This document shows, in pieces, positions 1-7,880 of a stretch of 64,000 bases of DNA; the first letter of the stretch is position 1; the number at the start of each line of letters is the position of its first letter. A program made the position numbers and the translations under genes. This DNA is from SpSt-501 sp037481615 (GTDB taxonomy: Bacteria; Desulfobacterota; Desulfobacteria; Desulfobacterales; SpSt-501). The notes under the pieces are model-generated. The model worked only from the letters and a program-made list of their open reading frames with translations, was not told the origin of the DNA and made no database searches. The stretch lies in NCBI GenBank assembly GCA_037481615.1, contig JBBFLI010000011.1. The stretch is one strand, 5' to 3'.

Positions 1-759
1 ATCTTTCCCACGACCGGCGAGGACATCCTGGCCAACGGCCGGCGGCAGGCGGCCTCCTTCGGGGCGGTCTTCCGCGAAGAGGAGGTGCTCTCGCTCGCCC
101 CGGCGAACGGCGGCTTCCGGCTCAAGCTCGAGGGCGGAGGCGAAGTCTTGGCCAAGGCGATCGTCATCGCCACGGGGACGGCCCGCCGCCGCCTGGGGGT
201 CGAAGGGGAAAAGCGCCTGCTCGGCCGGGGGGTGAGCTATTGCGTCGAGTGTGACTGCAACTTCTACCGCGACGCCGAGGTCGCCGTCGTGGGCGGAGGC
301 GCGGCCGCCGTGCACGGGGCGCTCACCATGCTCGACTACGCCCGCACCGTCCACCTCGTCTTCGAAACCCTCGAAGCGGCGCCCGCGCTCGTCGCCGAAC
401 TCCACCGCAGCGCCGTCATCCAACACCCCGGCAGGCGGGTGACCGAAATCCAGGGCGGGGAGGCCGTGGAGGCGATTCTCCTCGACGACGGCACGCGGAT
501 TCCCGTCCAGGGGGTTTTCATCGAACTCGGAGCGAAGGGGGTCCTCGAACTGGCGGCGCTGCTCGGGGTCCGGCTGGACGAGGAGATGAAGCACATCGCG
601 ACCAACCGCCGGATGGAAACCAGCGTCCCGGGAATCTACGCCGCAGGCGACATCACCGGCCCCCCCTGGCAGGTGGCCAAGGCCGTGGGGGAGGGCTGTG
701 TCGCCGGCCTCGAAGCGGCGGCGTACGCCAAGAAGGCCTCCGCCCCAGGCGGCGCCTGA
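1..759 (+). CDS. Thioredoxin reductase-like FAD/NAD(P)H oxidoreductase, 5' end outside the window
   Basis: The reading frame is open from base 1 and ends at TGA 757-759, so the N-terminal FAD-binding part lies upstream of the window. A redox-active dithiol is visible in the context SYCVECDCNF (CxxC), followed by the second dinucleotide-binding fold (VAVVGGGAAAVHGAL) and a C-terminal FAD-contact segment (GIYAAGDITG). This order of NADPH domain and CxxC is that of the thioredoxin reductase/AhpF family, where electrons pass from NAD(P)H through FAD to the CxxC and on to a protein disulfide. The extra Cys two residues after the CxxC is not typical. The physiological partner (thioredoxin, glutaredoxin-like protein or other) cannot be told from this fragment. 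The final part looks complete. Confidence 0.85.
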   Translation: MFPTTGEDILANGRRQAASFGAVFREEEVLSLAPANGGFRLKLEGGGEVLAKAIVIATGTARRRLGVEGEKRLLGRGVSYCVECDCNFYRDAEVAVVGGGAAAVHGALTMLDYARTVHLVFETLEAAPALVAELHRSAVIQHPGRRVTEIQGGEAVEAILLDDGTRIPVQGVFIELGAKGVLELAALLGVRLDEEMKHIATNRRMETSVPGIYAAGDITGPPWQVAKAVGEGCVAGLEAAAYAKKASAPGGA

Positions 760-1067
760 GCCCCGTGCCGCCCCCGCGCGCAGGCGTGGAACGGGGGGGA
801 GCGGACGGCCACACCCGGCCGGGTCCGGGAAAAGACCGCTCCCCCAGAGTCAAAAGAATGGCACCCCTCCCACCGCCGGGAAGCCCCGAGGCCGGCGAGG
901 TTCTCGATTCATCCCCATTTTCCGGGCCTCCCGGCCCCTCGCCCCGGGGTGTAAACCCGGCACGACTCTTGCTGTAGGTTCACCGCGAGCGTCTCACCCC
1001 CAGCTCTCGCCGCGCTTACCGGTCGGGAACCCCCCGGGAGGCAGCGGCCGGATGACGGACTCTTCGG
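760..1067. other. Intergenic stretch, about 300 bp
   Basis: GC-rich spacer between the flavoprotein and the hybrid kinase. I see no convincing gene, RNA or terminator with a T-tract. Near its end a GGGAG stretch (about 1036-1040) sits roughly 11 nt before an ATG at 1052, which may be the true initiation site of the kinase gene if a base has been lost or gained downstream (see findings). Confidence 0.4.
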
Positions 1068-3014
1068 TTGCAGGAGCGTTTCGCCCCAGCCTCGTCCCGG
1101 GATCCCGCGACCGCGCCCCCGACCGGGGGGCGGGGGGATCTCTTTTACCGCCTCTTTCTTGCGCTCCCCGAGATCGTCTGGCTGCTGGACCTCGAAGGAC
1201 GGCTGCTCGAGGCGAACCGGCGAAGCGAGGAAGAATTGGGCCACCGCACGGCCGACCTCCGCGGGGTCCGGCTTGCGGAGAATCCCGCGCTCACCCCCGC
1301 GGCGGCCGAACGCCTGGCGGCGGAGCTCTCGCGGATCCGCAACGGCGGCGGGCCGGGACACTTCGCGTTGGAGCTGGCGTTGCGCCGGCCGCGCGGAGAG
1401 GAAGCCCTGTACGCCGTGAAGGGAGCCGTCCTCGAGGACGGGGGGGGGAGCCCCGCGGCCGTCTGGGTTTTATCCCGGCCGATCGCCCGGCAGGCGACGG
1501 CCGCAGGGGGGGAAAACGCGACCGTCCGCGCGCTTCTCGACGCCATCGAGGCCTTGGCTTTCCTGATCGACCGGCGAGGCCTCGTGCTCGAGGCGAACCG
1601 GCTCGCCCTCGCCCGCATGCAACGGCCGCGGGAAGAGGTGATCGGAAGACCGCTGATCTCGTTTCTGCCCCCCGAGGTCGGGGAATCCCGCCGGGCCAAA
1701 GGGCTCGAGGTCCTCGCCAGCGGCAGGCCCCTGCGTTTCGAGGACACCTGGGGCGAAAAGACCTTCTCCACCTCGATTCAGCCCGTGCGCGACGCCGCAG
1801 GGGAGATCGTCCAGCTGGCGGTCGTCAGCCGGGATGTGACCGAGGAGCGCCAGGCCGAGGCGGAACGCCGCCGGCTTGCGCTCCAGCTCCAGCAGGCCCA
1901 GAAAATGGAGGCGATCGGCACCCTGGCCGGAGGAATCGCGCATGACTTCAACAATCTGCTCATGGCCATCCAGGGCAACATCTCGCTCGCCCTCTTCGAC
2001 CTCGAGCCCTCCCATCCCCAGTATGCGTTGCTCACCAACATCGAGCGCCTCGTGCAGAGCGGTGCCGACCTCACCTCGAAAATCTTGGGCTACGCCCGCA
2101 AAGGCCGCTACCAGGCCCGGCCGGTCCGCCTGAACGAGCTCTTGCGGGAGACCGCCGAGACGTTCGGCCGGATGCGCAAGGAGATCCAGATCGTCCAGGA
2201 GCTTTCTTCCGACCTGCCGCCGGTCATCGCCGACCGCGGCCAGCTCCAGCAGGTGCTGCTCAACCTGTTCGTGAACGCGGGCGACGCCATGGCGGGCAAG
2301 GGAACGCTCACGCTGGCGACGAGGCGTGTGGCGGCGGAGGAGATCCCGTTTCGGGCCTACACGGTGAAAGCGGGGACCTATGTCGAACTCACCGTCCGCG
2401 ACACCGGCGCAGGGATGACCCCCGAGGTGCGCAAGCGCATTTTCGAGCCCTTCTTCACGACCAAGAAGATGGGCCGCGGGACGGGGCTCGGGCTTGCCTC
2501 CGCCTACGGCATCGTGAAAAGCCACGGCGGCTACATCGATGTGGTCTCCGCGCCCGGCGAGGGGGCGACGTTCTACGTCTATCTGCCGGCGGCCGCGGCG
2601 CCGGCCGACGGGGGCGTCCGGGAAAAGAGTCCCTGGGCTCCCGGTCGAGGCACCCTGCTTCTCGTGGACGACGAGGCCGAGGTTCTCGAGGTCACGGCCT
2701 GCATGCTGGAGCGGATCGGCTACGAGGTCCTGCGGGCGAAAAACGGCCGGCAGGCGGTGGAGATCTTCCGTGAGCAGCGCGGGCGCATCCGGCTCGTCCT
2801 CCTCGACATGGTCATGCCGGAGATGGGCGGCGCCGAGGTCTTCGAGGCGCTCAAACGGATCGATCCCGGGGTGAAGGTCATGCTCGCGACCGGATACAGC
2901 CTGCAGGGGGAAGCCGGTGAGCTCCTGAGCCGCGGCTGCGCGGGTTTCATTCAAAAGCCCTTCGATCTCGAGGAACTCTCCCGCAGGCTCGCGGCCGCCC
3001 TCCCCCCGGATTGA
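1068..3014 (+). CDS. Hybrid sensor histidine kinase: PAS-PAS-HisKA-HATPase-receiver
   Basis: Predicted soluble two-component hybrid kinase of about 648 residues. Two PAS-like sensor domains (about 25-140 and 155-258) lead into a short coiled segment and the H-box GGIAHDFNN with the phosphorylated His near residue 292. The ATPase domain shows the N-box (LLNLFVNAGDAM, about 398-408), DTGAGM and a GTGLGL box. A C-terminal receiver (about 528-645) carries acidic LLVDDE, phosphoacceptor Asp580 in VLLDMVMPEMGG and the conserved Lys in QKPF. No transmembrane segment is visible, so the signal is probably cytoplasmic (redox, gas or ligand in PAS). The first in-frame start is TTG 1068 with no good Shine-Dalgarno; ATG 1052 in another frame has a better one. 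No partner response regulator is adjacent. Confidence 0.88.
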   Translation: MQERFAPASSRDPATAPPTGGRGDLFYRLFLALPEIVWLLDLEGRLLEANRRSEEELGHRTADLRGVRLAENPALTPAAAERLAAELSRIRNGGGPGHFALELALRRPRGEEALYAVKGAVLEDGGGSPAAVWVLSRPIARQATAAGGENATVRALLDAIEALAFLIDRRGLVLEANRLALARMQRPREEVIGRPLISFLPPEVGESRRAKGLEVLASGRPLRFEDTWGEKTFSTSIQPVRDAAGEIVQLAVVSRDVTEERQAEAERRRLALQLQQAQKMEAIGTLAGGIAHDFNNLLMAIQGNISLALFDLEPSHPQYALLTNIERLVQSGADLTSKILGYARKGRYQARPVRLNELLRETAETFGRMRKEIQIVQELSSDLPPVIADRGQLQQVLLNLFVNAGDAMAGKGTLTLATRRVAAEEIPFRAYTVKAGTYVELTVRDTGAGMTPEVRKRIFEPFFTTKKMGRGTGLGLASAYGIVKSHGGYIDVVSAPGEGATFYVYLPAAAAPADGGVREKSPWAPGRGTLLLVDDEAEVLEVTACMLERIGYEVLRAKNGRQAVEIFREQRGRIRLVLLDMVMPEMGGAEVFEALKRIDPGVKVMLATGYSLQGEAGELLSRGCAGFIQKPFDLEELSRRLAAALPPD

Positions 3015-3144
3015 GCCCCGGTGAACGGTCGATCCGCGCCCGCCGTCTAGCGGCATCCGCCGGCCGTCGTCTTCGCGGCTTCAACGCCGCACCCCTTCTC
3101 CGCCCGGTCCGCGGAATCCTCTGGAGAGACGCGCCCGAAGCGGA

Positions 3145-3348
3145 TCAGAGCTCCAGCCAGAGATCGGCCTCGGAGCCGCAGCGGCTGCAGACCGCATGCC
3201 CCTTCACCCTGCCGGCCTCCCTGGGCCCGCTTGGGCCCTGGGGCCCCCGGCCCGTCGGTTCCTCCTCCAGGCGGCAGGTGATCGTCATCTCGGCCTCGCT
3301 GCCGCAGTGCTCGCAGCGGCAGACACGCTGAAACCGTTTCTCCGTCAT
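3145..3348 (-). CDS. Small zinc-ribbon-like protein, unknown function
   Basis: 67-residue protein with two Cys pairs, CRCEHCGSEAEM near the N-terminus and CSRCGSEADLWLEL at the C-terminus, spaced by a Gly/Pro-rich linker. The paired CxxCGSEA motifs repeat almost exactly, suggesting a four-Cys metal-binding knuckle, most likely zinc. The start at 3348 is chosen because a GGGGGA Shine-Dalgarno lies a few bases upstream; an in-frame ATG eight codons earlier lacks one. It lies downstream of katG on the same strand, separated by about 150 bp. I do not recognise the family; rubredoxin-like or zinc-ribbon accessory proteins are possible. Confidence 0.6.
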   Translation of the reverse strand: MTEKRFQRVCRCEHCGSEAEMTITCRLEEEPTGRGPQGPSGPREAGRVKGHAVCSRCGSEADLWLEL

Positions 3349-3504
3349 GGGCTTTCCCCCTTTCCTATCCAAAGTTCCGGAACGCGCCGCGGCAGGACTC
3401 GAGGGCGACCTTGTATCGGGGGCGCCGTGCGGCGGCGCCGGAGGTCGTCACGGAGGCGAGCGGGGGGCGGTTCCCCGCCCCGCCCGCTCGCGGATCGCAA
3501 CGGC

Positions 3505-5706
3505 TCAAGCCCTTTGAAGATCGAAGCGGTCCAGGTTCATGACCTTGTTCCAGGCGGTCACGAAGTCGCGCACGAATTTTCCCTGCGCGTCGTCCTGGGC
3601 GTAGACCTCGGAAATCGCCCGCAGCTGGGAGTGGGAGCCGAAGATCAGGTCGACACGGGTTGCGGTCCAGCGCAGCGAACCCGTCCGGCGGTCGCGCCCC
3701 TCGAAGGTCTGCCGCTCCTCGGTGGCGGGGTTCCAGACCGTGCCCATGTCGATCAGATTCACGAAGAAGTCGTTGCTCAGAACGCCGGGACGCTTCGTGA
3801 AGACACCGTGGGGTGCACCCTTCCAATTGGCCCCCAGAACGCGCAACCCCCCGACGAGGACGGTCATCTCGGGGGCGCTCAGGGTAAGCAGTTGCGCCCG
3901 GTCGACCAGCAGCTCCTCGGCGGAGACGGCATAGACCTGTTTCAGGTAGTTGCGGAAGCCGTCGGCCTCGGGCTCGAGCACGGCGAAGGAGGCGGGGTCG
4001 GTCTGCTCCGGGGAGGCGTCCATGCGCCCCGGGGTGAAGGGCACCTCCACCGCGTGCCCCGCCGCCCGGGCCGCCGCCTCCACCGCGGCGCAACCGCCGA
4101 GCACGATCAGGTCGGCGAGCGAGACCTTCTTGCCGCCCTTCTGCGCGCGGTTGAACTCCCCGCGGAGGGTTTCGAGCACGCCGAGCACGCGGGCGAGTCT
4201 TTCCGGTTCGTTCACCTCCCAGTCCTTCTGCGGGGCGAGCCGGACGCGCGCCCCGTTGGCCCCGCCGCGCTTGTCCGAGCCCCGGAAGGTCGAGGCCGAG
4301 GCCCAGGCCGTGGCGACGAGCTCCGCAATCGAAAGACCGGAGGCGAGAAGCTTCGCCTTGAGGGCGGCGATGTCCGCGGCGTCGATGAGGGGATGATCGA
4401 CGGGGGGGATCGGGTCCTGCCAGATCAGGTCCTCGGCGGGGACCTCGGGCCCGAGGTAGCGCGCCTTCGGCCCCATGTCGCGGTGGGTCAGCTTGAACCA
4501 GGCGCGGGCGAAGGCGTCGGCGAAGGCCTGGGGATCCTTGTGGAAGCGGCGCGCGATCGGCTCATAGATCGGGTCGTAGCGCAGCGACAGGTCGGCCGTG
4601 GTCATCATGGGCCGGTGCTTCTTCGCGGGGTCGTGGGCGTCGCGGACGAGGTGTTCTTCCTTCACATCCTTCGCCAGCCACTGCCAGGCGCCGGCCGGGC
4701 TCTTCACCAGCTCCCACTCGTAGCCGAAGAGCATGTCGAAGTAGCCCATGTCCCATTTCGTGGGGTTGGGCTTCCAGGCCCCCTCGATGCCGCTGGTGAT
4801 GGTGTCGGGCCCCTTGCCGGTGCCGAAGCGGCTGATCCAGCCCAGGCCCTGCTGCTCGATGGGCGCAGCCTCCGGCTCCGGCCCCACGAGCGAGGGGTCG
4901 CCCGCGCCGTGGCACTTGCCGAAGGTGTGGCCCCCGGCGACCAGGGCGACGGTTTCCTCGTCGTTCATGCCCATGCGGCCGAAGGTTTCGCGCACGTCGC
5001 GGCCCGAGGCCACCGGGTCGGGGTTGCCGTTCGGGCCCTCGGGGTTCACGTAGATCAACCCCATCTGCACGGCGGCGAGCGGTTTTTCCAGCTCGCGGTC
5101 GCCGCGGTAGCGCTGGTCGCCCAGCCACTCGGATTCCGGCCCCCAGTAGACGTCCTCCTCGGGCTGCCAGATGTCCACCCGGCCGCCGCCGAAGCCGAAG
5201 GTCTTGAAGCCCATGGACTCGAGCGCGCAGTTGCCCGCGAGAATCATGAGATCGGCCCAGGAGATGCGGTTGCCGTACTTCTTCTTGATCGGCCACAGAA
5301 GCCTGCGCGCCTTGTCGAGGTTGGCATTGTCCGGCCAGCTGTTGATCGGGGCGAAGCGCTGATTGCCGGTGCCGCCGCCGCCGCGGCCGTCGGCGGTGCG
5401 GTAGGTTCCGGCGCTGTGCCAGGCCATGCGGATCATGAGCGGGCCGTAGTGCCCCCAGTCGGCGGGCCACCACTCCTGGGAGTCGGTCATCAGCGCCTGG
5501 AGGTCTTTCTTCAGCGCCCAGTAATCGAGTTTTTTGAATTCCGCGGCGTAGTCGAAATCAGCGCCCAGCGGGTTGGAAGCCGGTGCATGCTGGTGCAGGA
5601 TGCCGAGATTCAACTGTTGCGGCCAGAAATCCCGGGGCGTCGGCCCCCGCCCGGCCGGCGCCCGGCCCGTTTTCCCGGTGACCGGGCATTGGCTTTTATC
5701 GGTCAT
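3505..5706 (-). CDS. katG: Catalase-peroxidase KatG
   Basis: 733-residue bifunctional haem catalase-peroxidase, near the usual family length. The distal pocket Arg93, Trp96 and His97 (RMAWHSAGTYR), Tyr219 (GLIYVNPEGPNG) and Met245 (FGRMGMND) give the Trp-Tyr-Met adduct required for catalase activity, and proximal His260 lies in VAGGHTFGK. The C-terminal haem-less duplicate domain is present. It detoxifies hydrogen peroxide in the cytoplasm; no signal peptide is visible. A good Shine-Dalgarno (AAAGGAG) lies 8 nt before the ATG. It follows the Fur/PerR-family gene on the same strand with a 131-bp gap, so peroxide-responsive co-regulation is likely. Confidence 0.97.
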   Translation of the reverse strand: MTDKSQCPVTGKTGRAPAGRGPTPRDFWPQQLNLGILHQHAPASNPLGADFDYAAEFKKLDYWALKKDLQALMTDSQEWWPADWGHYGPLMIRMAWHSAGTYRTADGRGGGGTGNQRFAPINSWPDNANLDKARRLLWPIKKKYGNRISWADLMILAGNCALESMGFKTFGFGGGRVDIWQPEEDVYWGPESEWLGDQRYRGDRELEKPLAAVQMGLIYVNPEGPNGNPDPVASGRDVRETFGRMGMNDEETVALVAGGHTFGKCHGAGDPSLVGPEPEAAPIEQQGLGWISRFGTGKGPDTITSGIEGAWKPNPTKWDMGYFDMLFGYEWELVKSPAGAWQWLAKDVKEEHLVRDAHDPAKKHRPMMTTADLSLRYDPIYEPIARRFHKDPQAFADAFARAWFKLTHRDMGPKARYLGPEVPAEDLIWQDPIPPVDHPLIDAADIAALKAKLLASGLSIAELVATAWASASTFRGSDKRGGANGARVRLAPQKDWEVNEPERLARVLGVLETLRGEFNRAQKGGKKVSLADLIVLGGCAAVEAAARAAGHAVEVPFTPGRMDASPEQTDPASFAVLEPEADGFRNYLKQVYAVSAEELLVDRAQLLTLSAPEMTVLVGGLRVLGANWKGAPHGVFTKRPGVLSNDFFVNLIDMGTVWNPATEERQTFEGRDRRTGSLRWTATRVDLIFGSHSQLRAISEVYAQDDAQGKFVRDFVTAWNKVMNLDRFDLQRA

Positions 5707-5837
5707 GGCTGCTTCTCCTTTCTTCGGCGCGGAAAGCTCCCCGCGGCGGGCGGGGAGGCATCGCGCCCGCTTTGCGGCTCGAGGCGCCGCGATCGGCCTT
5801 GCGCCGCAGGCAGGGGGACGACCCGGGGACGGGGTTC

Positions 5838-6368
5838 TCAGCGCCGTCCCGACCGGCCGCCCTTACCGCGGTTCTCCGCCCGGGGGACGGCCTCTTCTTC
5901 CCGCCGGGAACATTCCGGGCAGAGCCCGAAAAAATCGACGCGGTGCGACTGGATGCGGAACCCGGTCTGCGCGGCGATCTCGCGGGCGAGCGCCTCGAAG
6001 GCTTCGAGATCCGGGTCGAGGATCTTGCGGCACCCCGTGCAGATCAGGTGCGGGTGGGGAAAGGGCCGGTTTCCATCGTAGCGGCTGCCCGCGTCGGCGA
6101 AGCCGAGCTCCAGCACCTCCCCCATCTGCTTGAGAAGGGACACGGTCTTGTAGACCGTGGCCAGGCTCATCGTCGGAAAATCGGGGGCCAGACGCTCGTG
6201 AATCTGCTCCACGGCGGGGTGCCCCGCGCTGGCCGCGAGAACGCGCAGGACGGCGAGCCGCTGCGGCGTGATGCGGATCTTTCTCCGCCTCAGGCTGGCG
6301 AGCATCTGCGAGAGACGGTCCTCCGCGGCGGGATGGTCGACCAAGGGCGCACCGAATCTGAAAATCAA
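5838..6368 (-). CDS. Fur/PerR-family metalloregulator, peroxide-stress type
   Basis: Winged-helix regulator with an N-terminal DNA-binding domain (RITPQRLAVLRVL; recognition region SLATVYKTVSLLKQ), a histidine-rich HPHLICTGC segment and two CxxC pairs (CTGC and CPEC) that form the structural zinc site of Fur/PerR proteins. The position directly upstream of katG argues for a PerR-like peroxide sensor rather than an iron regulator. The start is uncertain: an in-frame TTG at 6410 would put a Fur-box-like palindrome (6393-6409) inside the coding region, so TTG 6368, 4 nt after a GGAG at 6373-6376, is preferred; ATG 6305 is another option. A basic tail rich in Arg and Gly extends past the second CxxC. 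Autoregulation through the palindrome is inferred. Confidence 0.85.
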   Translation of the reverse strand: MIFRFGAPLVDHPAAEDRLSQMLASLRRRKIRITPQRLAVLRVLAASAGHPAVEQIHERLAPDFPTMSLATVYKTVSLLKQMGEVLELGFADAGSRYDGNRPFPHPHLICTGCRKILDPDLEAFEALAREIAAQTGFRIQSHRVDFFGLCPECSRREEEAVPRAENRGKGGRSGRR

Positions 6369-6392
6369 CTCTCTCCGAAAAATTTCTTTCTC

Positions 6393-6409
6393 TGGATAAT
6401 TGTTTTCCA
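6393..6409 (-). promoter_or_regulatory. Fur/PerR-box-like palindrome upstream of the regulator gene
   Basis: The + strand reads TGGATAATTGTTTTCCA, an imperfect 17-bp palindrome in an AT-rich patch unlike its GC-rich surroundings. Its core matches the classical Fur box TGATAATNATTATCA at about 10 of 14 defined positions. It lies about 25 nt upstream of the preferred start of the Fur/PerR gene, as expected for an autoregulatory operator also controlling katG. Confidence 0.45.
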
Positions 6410-6489
6410 AAAAAGGGTCAAGAAAAAATCTTCCCCCGGGCGATTTTGTCCCTGGAGGGAAATCCGGGCGGGGTGACGCCGCGGCGGGA

Positions 6490-7068
6490 TCAGGCGCGGA
6501 AGCGCCTCTTCAGACCGATGCCGAAGAAGAGGGAAAGCAGCACGGCCGACAGGAAAAGGCCCTCCCCCCGGCCCGGGGGCTGCGGTGCGCCGGTCTGGAG
6601 AAAACATCCGCCGCCTCCGCCGCCCCCGCCGGAGCCTCCGGAAGAGGGGGGCGCAGGGCAGGGCACGATGGTGTCGCCGACATCGGCGCAGACGGGACGG
6701 GAGAAATAGCTTTCATAGCCCTCGGTGTCATAGGCCGTGACCGCGAAGTAGTAGCGCGTGCCCTTCTCCAGCCCGGTCACGGTGAAATGCGGCGCCGCCG
6801 CATTCTCGAAATCGCCGAGGGCCACATAGCCATGGAGGTCGTAAGGAGGCCCCGGGACCCCCCTGGAGAGGTAGACGCCGTAGCCCTCGAGATCCTCTTC
6901 GGAATTCGGATCCCAGGCCAGCGTCACCTCCGCTGCGAGCGCCGCGGAGCCCCATAAGAGGAAAACGCCACCCCAAAAGAGAACGCAGAGGAGGCCGATG
7001 AAGGCGCGCCGGGGAAACCGGGGTCCGGCGGCCGCGGGAAGGCTCCGATGGTTGGAAAGCATGCGCAT
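6490..7068 (-). CDS. Secreted fibronectin type III protein with C-terminal Gly-Cys sorting tail
   Basis: 192-residue exported protein. An N-terminal signal (hydrophobic about 22-46, ending SAALAAE) is followed by one fibronectin type III domain (about 47-127; TLAWDPN, GYGVYLSRG and RYYFAVTAYD strand motifs). A Pro/Ser/Gly-rich linker ends in a run of Gly and Cys155 (GGGCFLQTG), then a hydrophobic helix (about 169-185) and a basic KRRFR end. That tripartite tail resembles Cys-containing CTERM sorting signals (Synerg/MYXO/JDVT-type) in which the protein is cut and anchored at the cell surface. No sorting protease is in this window. The Shine-Dalgarno GGAGGTGA lies 7 nt before the ATG at 7068. 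A c-di-AMP riboswitch lies just upstream on the same strand. Confidence 0.8.
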   Translation of the reverse strand: MRMLSNHRSLPAAAGPRFPRRAFIGLLCVLFWGGVFLLWGSAALAAEVTLAWDPNSEEDLEGYGVYLSRGVPGPPYDLHGYVALGDFENAAAPHFTVTGLEKGTRYYFAVTAYDTEGYESYFSRPVCADVGDTIVPCPAPPSSGGSGGGGGGGGCFLQTGAPQPPGRGEGLFLSAVLLSLFFGIGLKRRFRA

Positions 7069-7126
7069 CGTCCATTCACCTCCGGGAGAGGAAATCCGAG
7101 GAAAGACCTCCGTTCACCTCCCGAAG

Positions 7127-7253
7127 GTTCTTCCCCATCGACGCCTGCGAGGTTAGCTGAAGGGCTGGGACCGACGAGGTTGCCCCTCGCCCGAAGGCGA
7201 TTCGCCCCGAGAGCGCGGTTCCCCCGCTTCCGGATCAGGCCGGAATTCGGCGA
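7127..7253 (-). promoter_or_regulatory. Cyclic di-AMP riboswitch (ydaO/yuaA class) upstream of the FnIII gene
   Basis: On the minus strand, reading 5' to 3', the conserved blocks of the ydaO/yuaA aptamer occur in order: CGCCGAATTCC (7241-7251), GGGGGAACCGC, GGGGCGAATCG, a TTCG-capped stem, a CGGTCCC block, CAGCTAACCTCGCAGGCG (7144-7161) and GGGGAAGAAC. The block order and the near-invariant CAGCTAACCTC agree with the c-di-AMP aptamer as I remember it from solved structures. It lies about 60 nt upstream of the FnIII protein start. No U-tract terminator follows; the downstream leader has two GGAGG and two CCTC elements that could pair alternately, so control of translation initiation is more likely. 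Confidence 0.85.
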
Positions 7254-7304
7254 TCGGTTTATGGTAGCAGACAGGCAAACCCCCTGTCAAATCGGGATCT
7301 TCGA

Positions 7305-7781
7305 TCAACGATTCCGCTCCCTTGCGGGGTGCCGGGGCAGCGAGCTTTCGCAGCGGTCCCGGATCCCGGCGAGCATCGTCTCGGTCAGGCGGTGCATCCG
7401 GGCGGGAACCCCGAGAAGACGGCCGAGGAAGAGAAGCCCCCCGCGGAAGCGCTCCGAGCTCCTGAGCAGCACGCCCCCCTCTCGTTCGACGAAGCTCCAG
7501 CGGTGCACGGCCCGGATCCCGAGGCGCGACCCTTCCCAGACCACCTCGCGCCCCGGGTCGCAGGAGACGACCCGCGGGGTGACCCGCAGCGGGAAGACGA
7601 ACGGCCGCACGCGGAAGGCGAAACAGGCCCCGGGCTCGAGGGCATCTCCCGTGACGAAGGAGCAGTCCTCACAGGCCGTGTTCCACTCCCCCCACTCCTC
7701 GAGCCGCGAAAAAACCCGCCAAACGAGAGCGAGCGGGGCCCGGATGAACACCTCCGCCTCGACGGTCATCTCCTTCAGCAC
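7305..7781 (-). CDS. SRPBCC (START-like) family protein
   Basis: About 158 residues forming one polyketide-cyclase/dehydrase-like SRPBCC domain: VEAEVFIRAPLALVWRVF at the start, EWGEWN, then strands through VVSCDPGREVVWEG and a C-terminal helix. These helix-grip folds bind hydrophobic ligands; the substrate cannot be read from sequence. GTG at 7781 is chosen because GGAGG lies 5 nt upstream, whereas the ATG at 7769 has AAGGAG directly abutting it. The gene is divergent from the sirtuin gene with about 100 bp between. A basic C-terminal tail extends past the domain. Confidence 0.75.
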   Translation of the reverse strand: MLKEMTVEAEVFIRAPLALVWRVFSRLEEWGEWNTACEDCSFVTGDALEPGACFAFRVRPFVFPLRVTPRVVSCDPGREVVWEGSRLGIRAVHRWSFVEREGGVLLRSSERFRGGLLFLGRLLGVPARMHRLTETMLAGIRDRCESSLPRHPARERNR

Positions 7782-7880
7782 GCAACCCTCCCGTTGCAGG
7801 CCGGGCCGAAGCCGTGTACAAAGGCCGAGGTGTGTCCCGGCCCTCGGGCCGCAATCCGCCTCCCGCTGGAGGGGAAGGCC

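Noticed and set aside
698..1945. Alternative frame over the kinase N-terminus and upstream spacer
   Set aside because: Arg/Pro/Gly-rich with no domain; PAS and H-box are in the other frame. Only its segment after ATG 1052 is of interest as a possible frameshift.
3196..6081. Very long + strand open frame (about 960 codons) opposite katG and the regulator gene
   Set aside because: It runs antisense to katG, which has full catalytic motifs; such shadow frames are common at high GC. No domain or ribosome-binding site supports it.
7329..7880. N-terminal extension of the sirtuin reading frame
   Set aside because: Overlaps the opposing SRPBCC gene, no similarity to sirtuins; the GGAGGGGAAGG-preceded TTG at 7881 fits the domain start.
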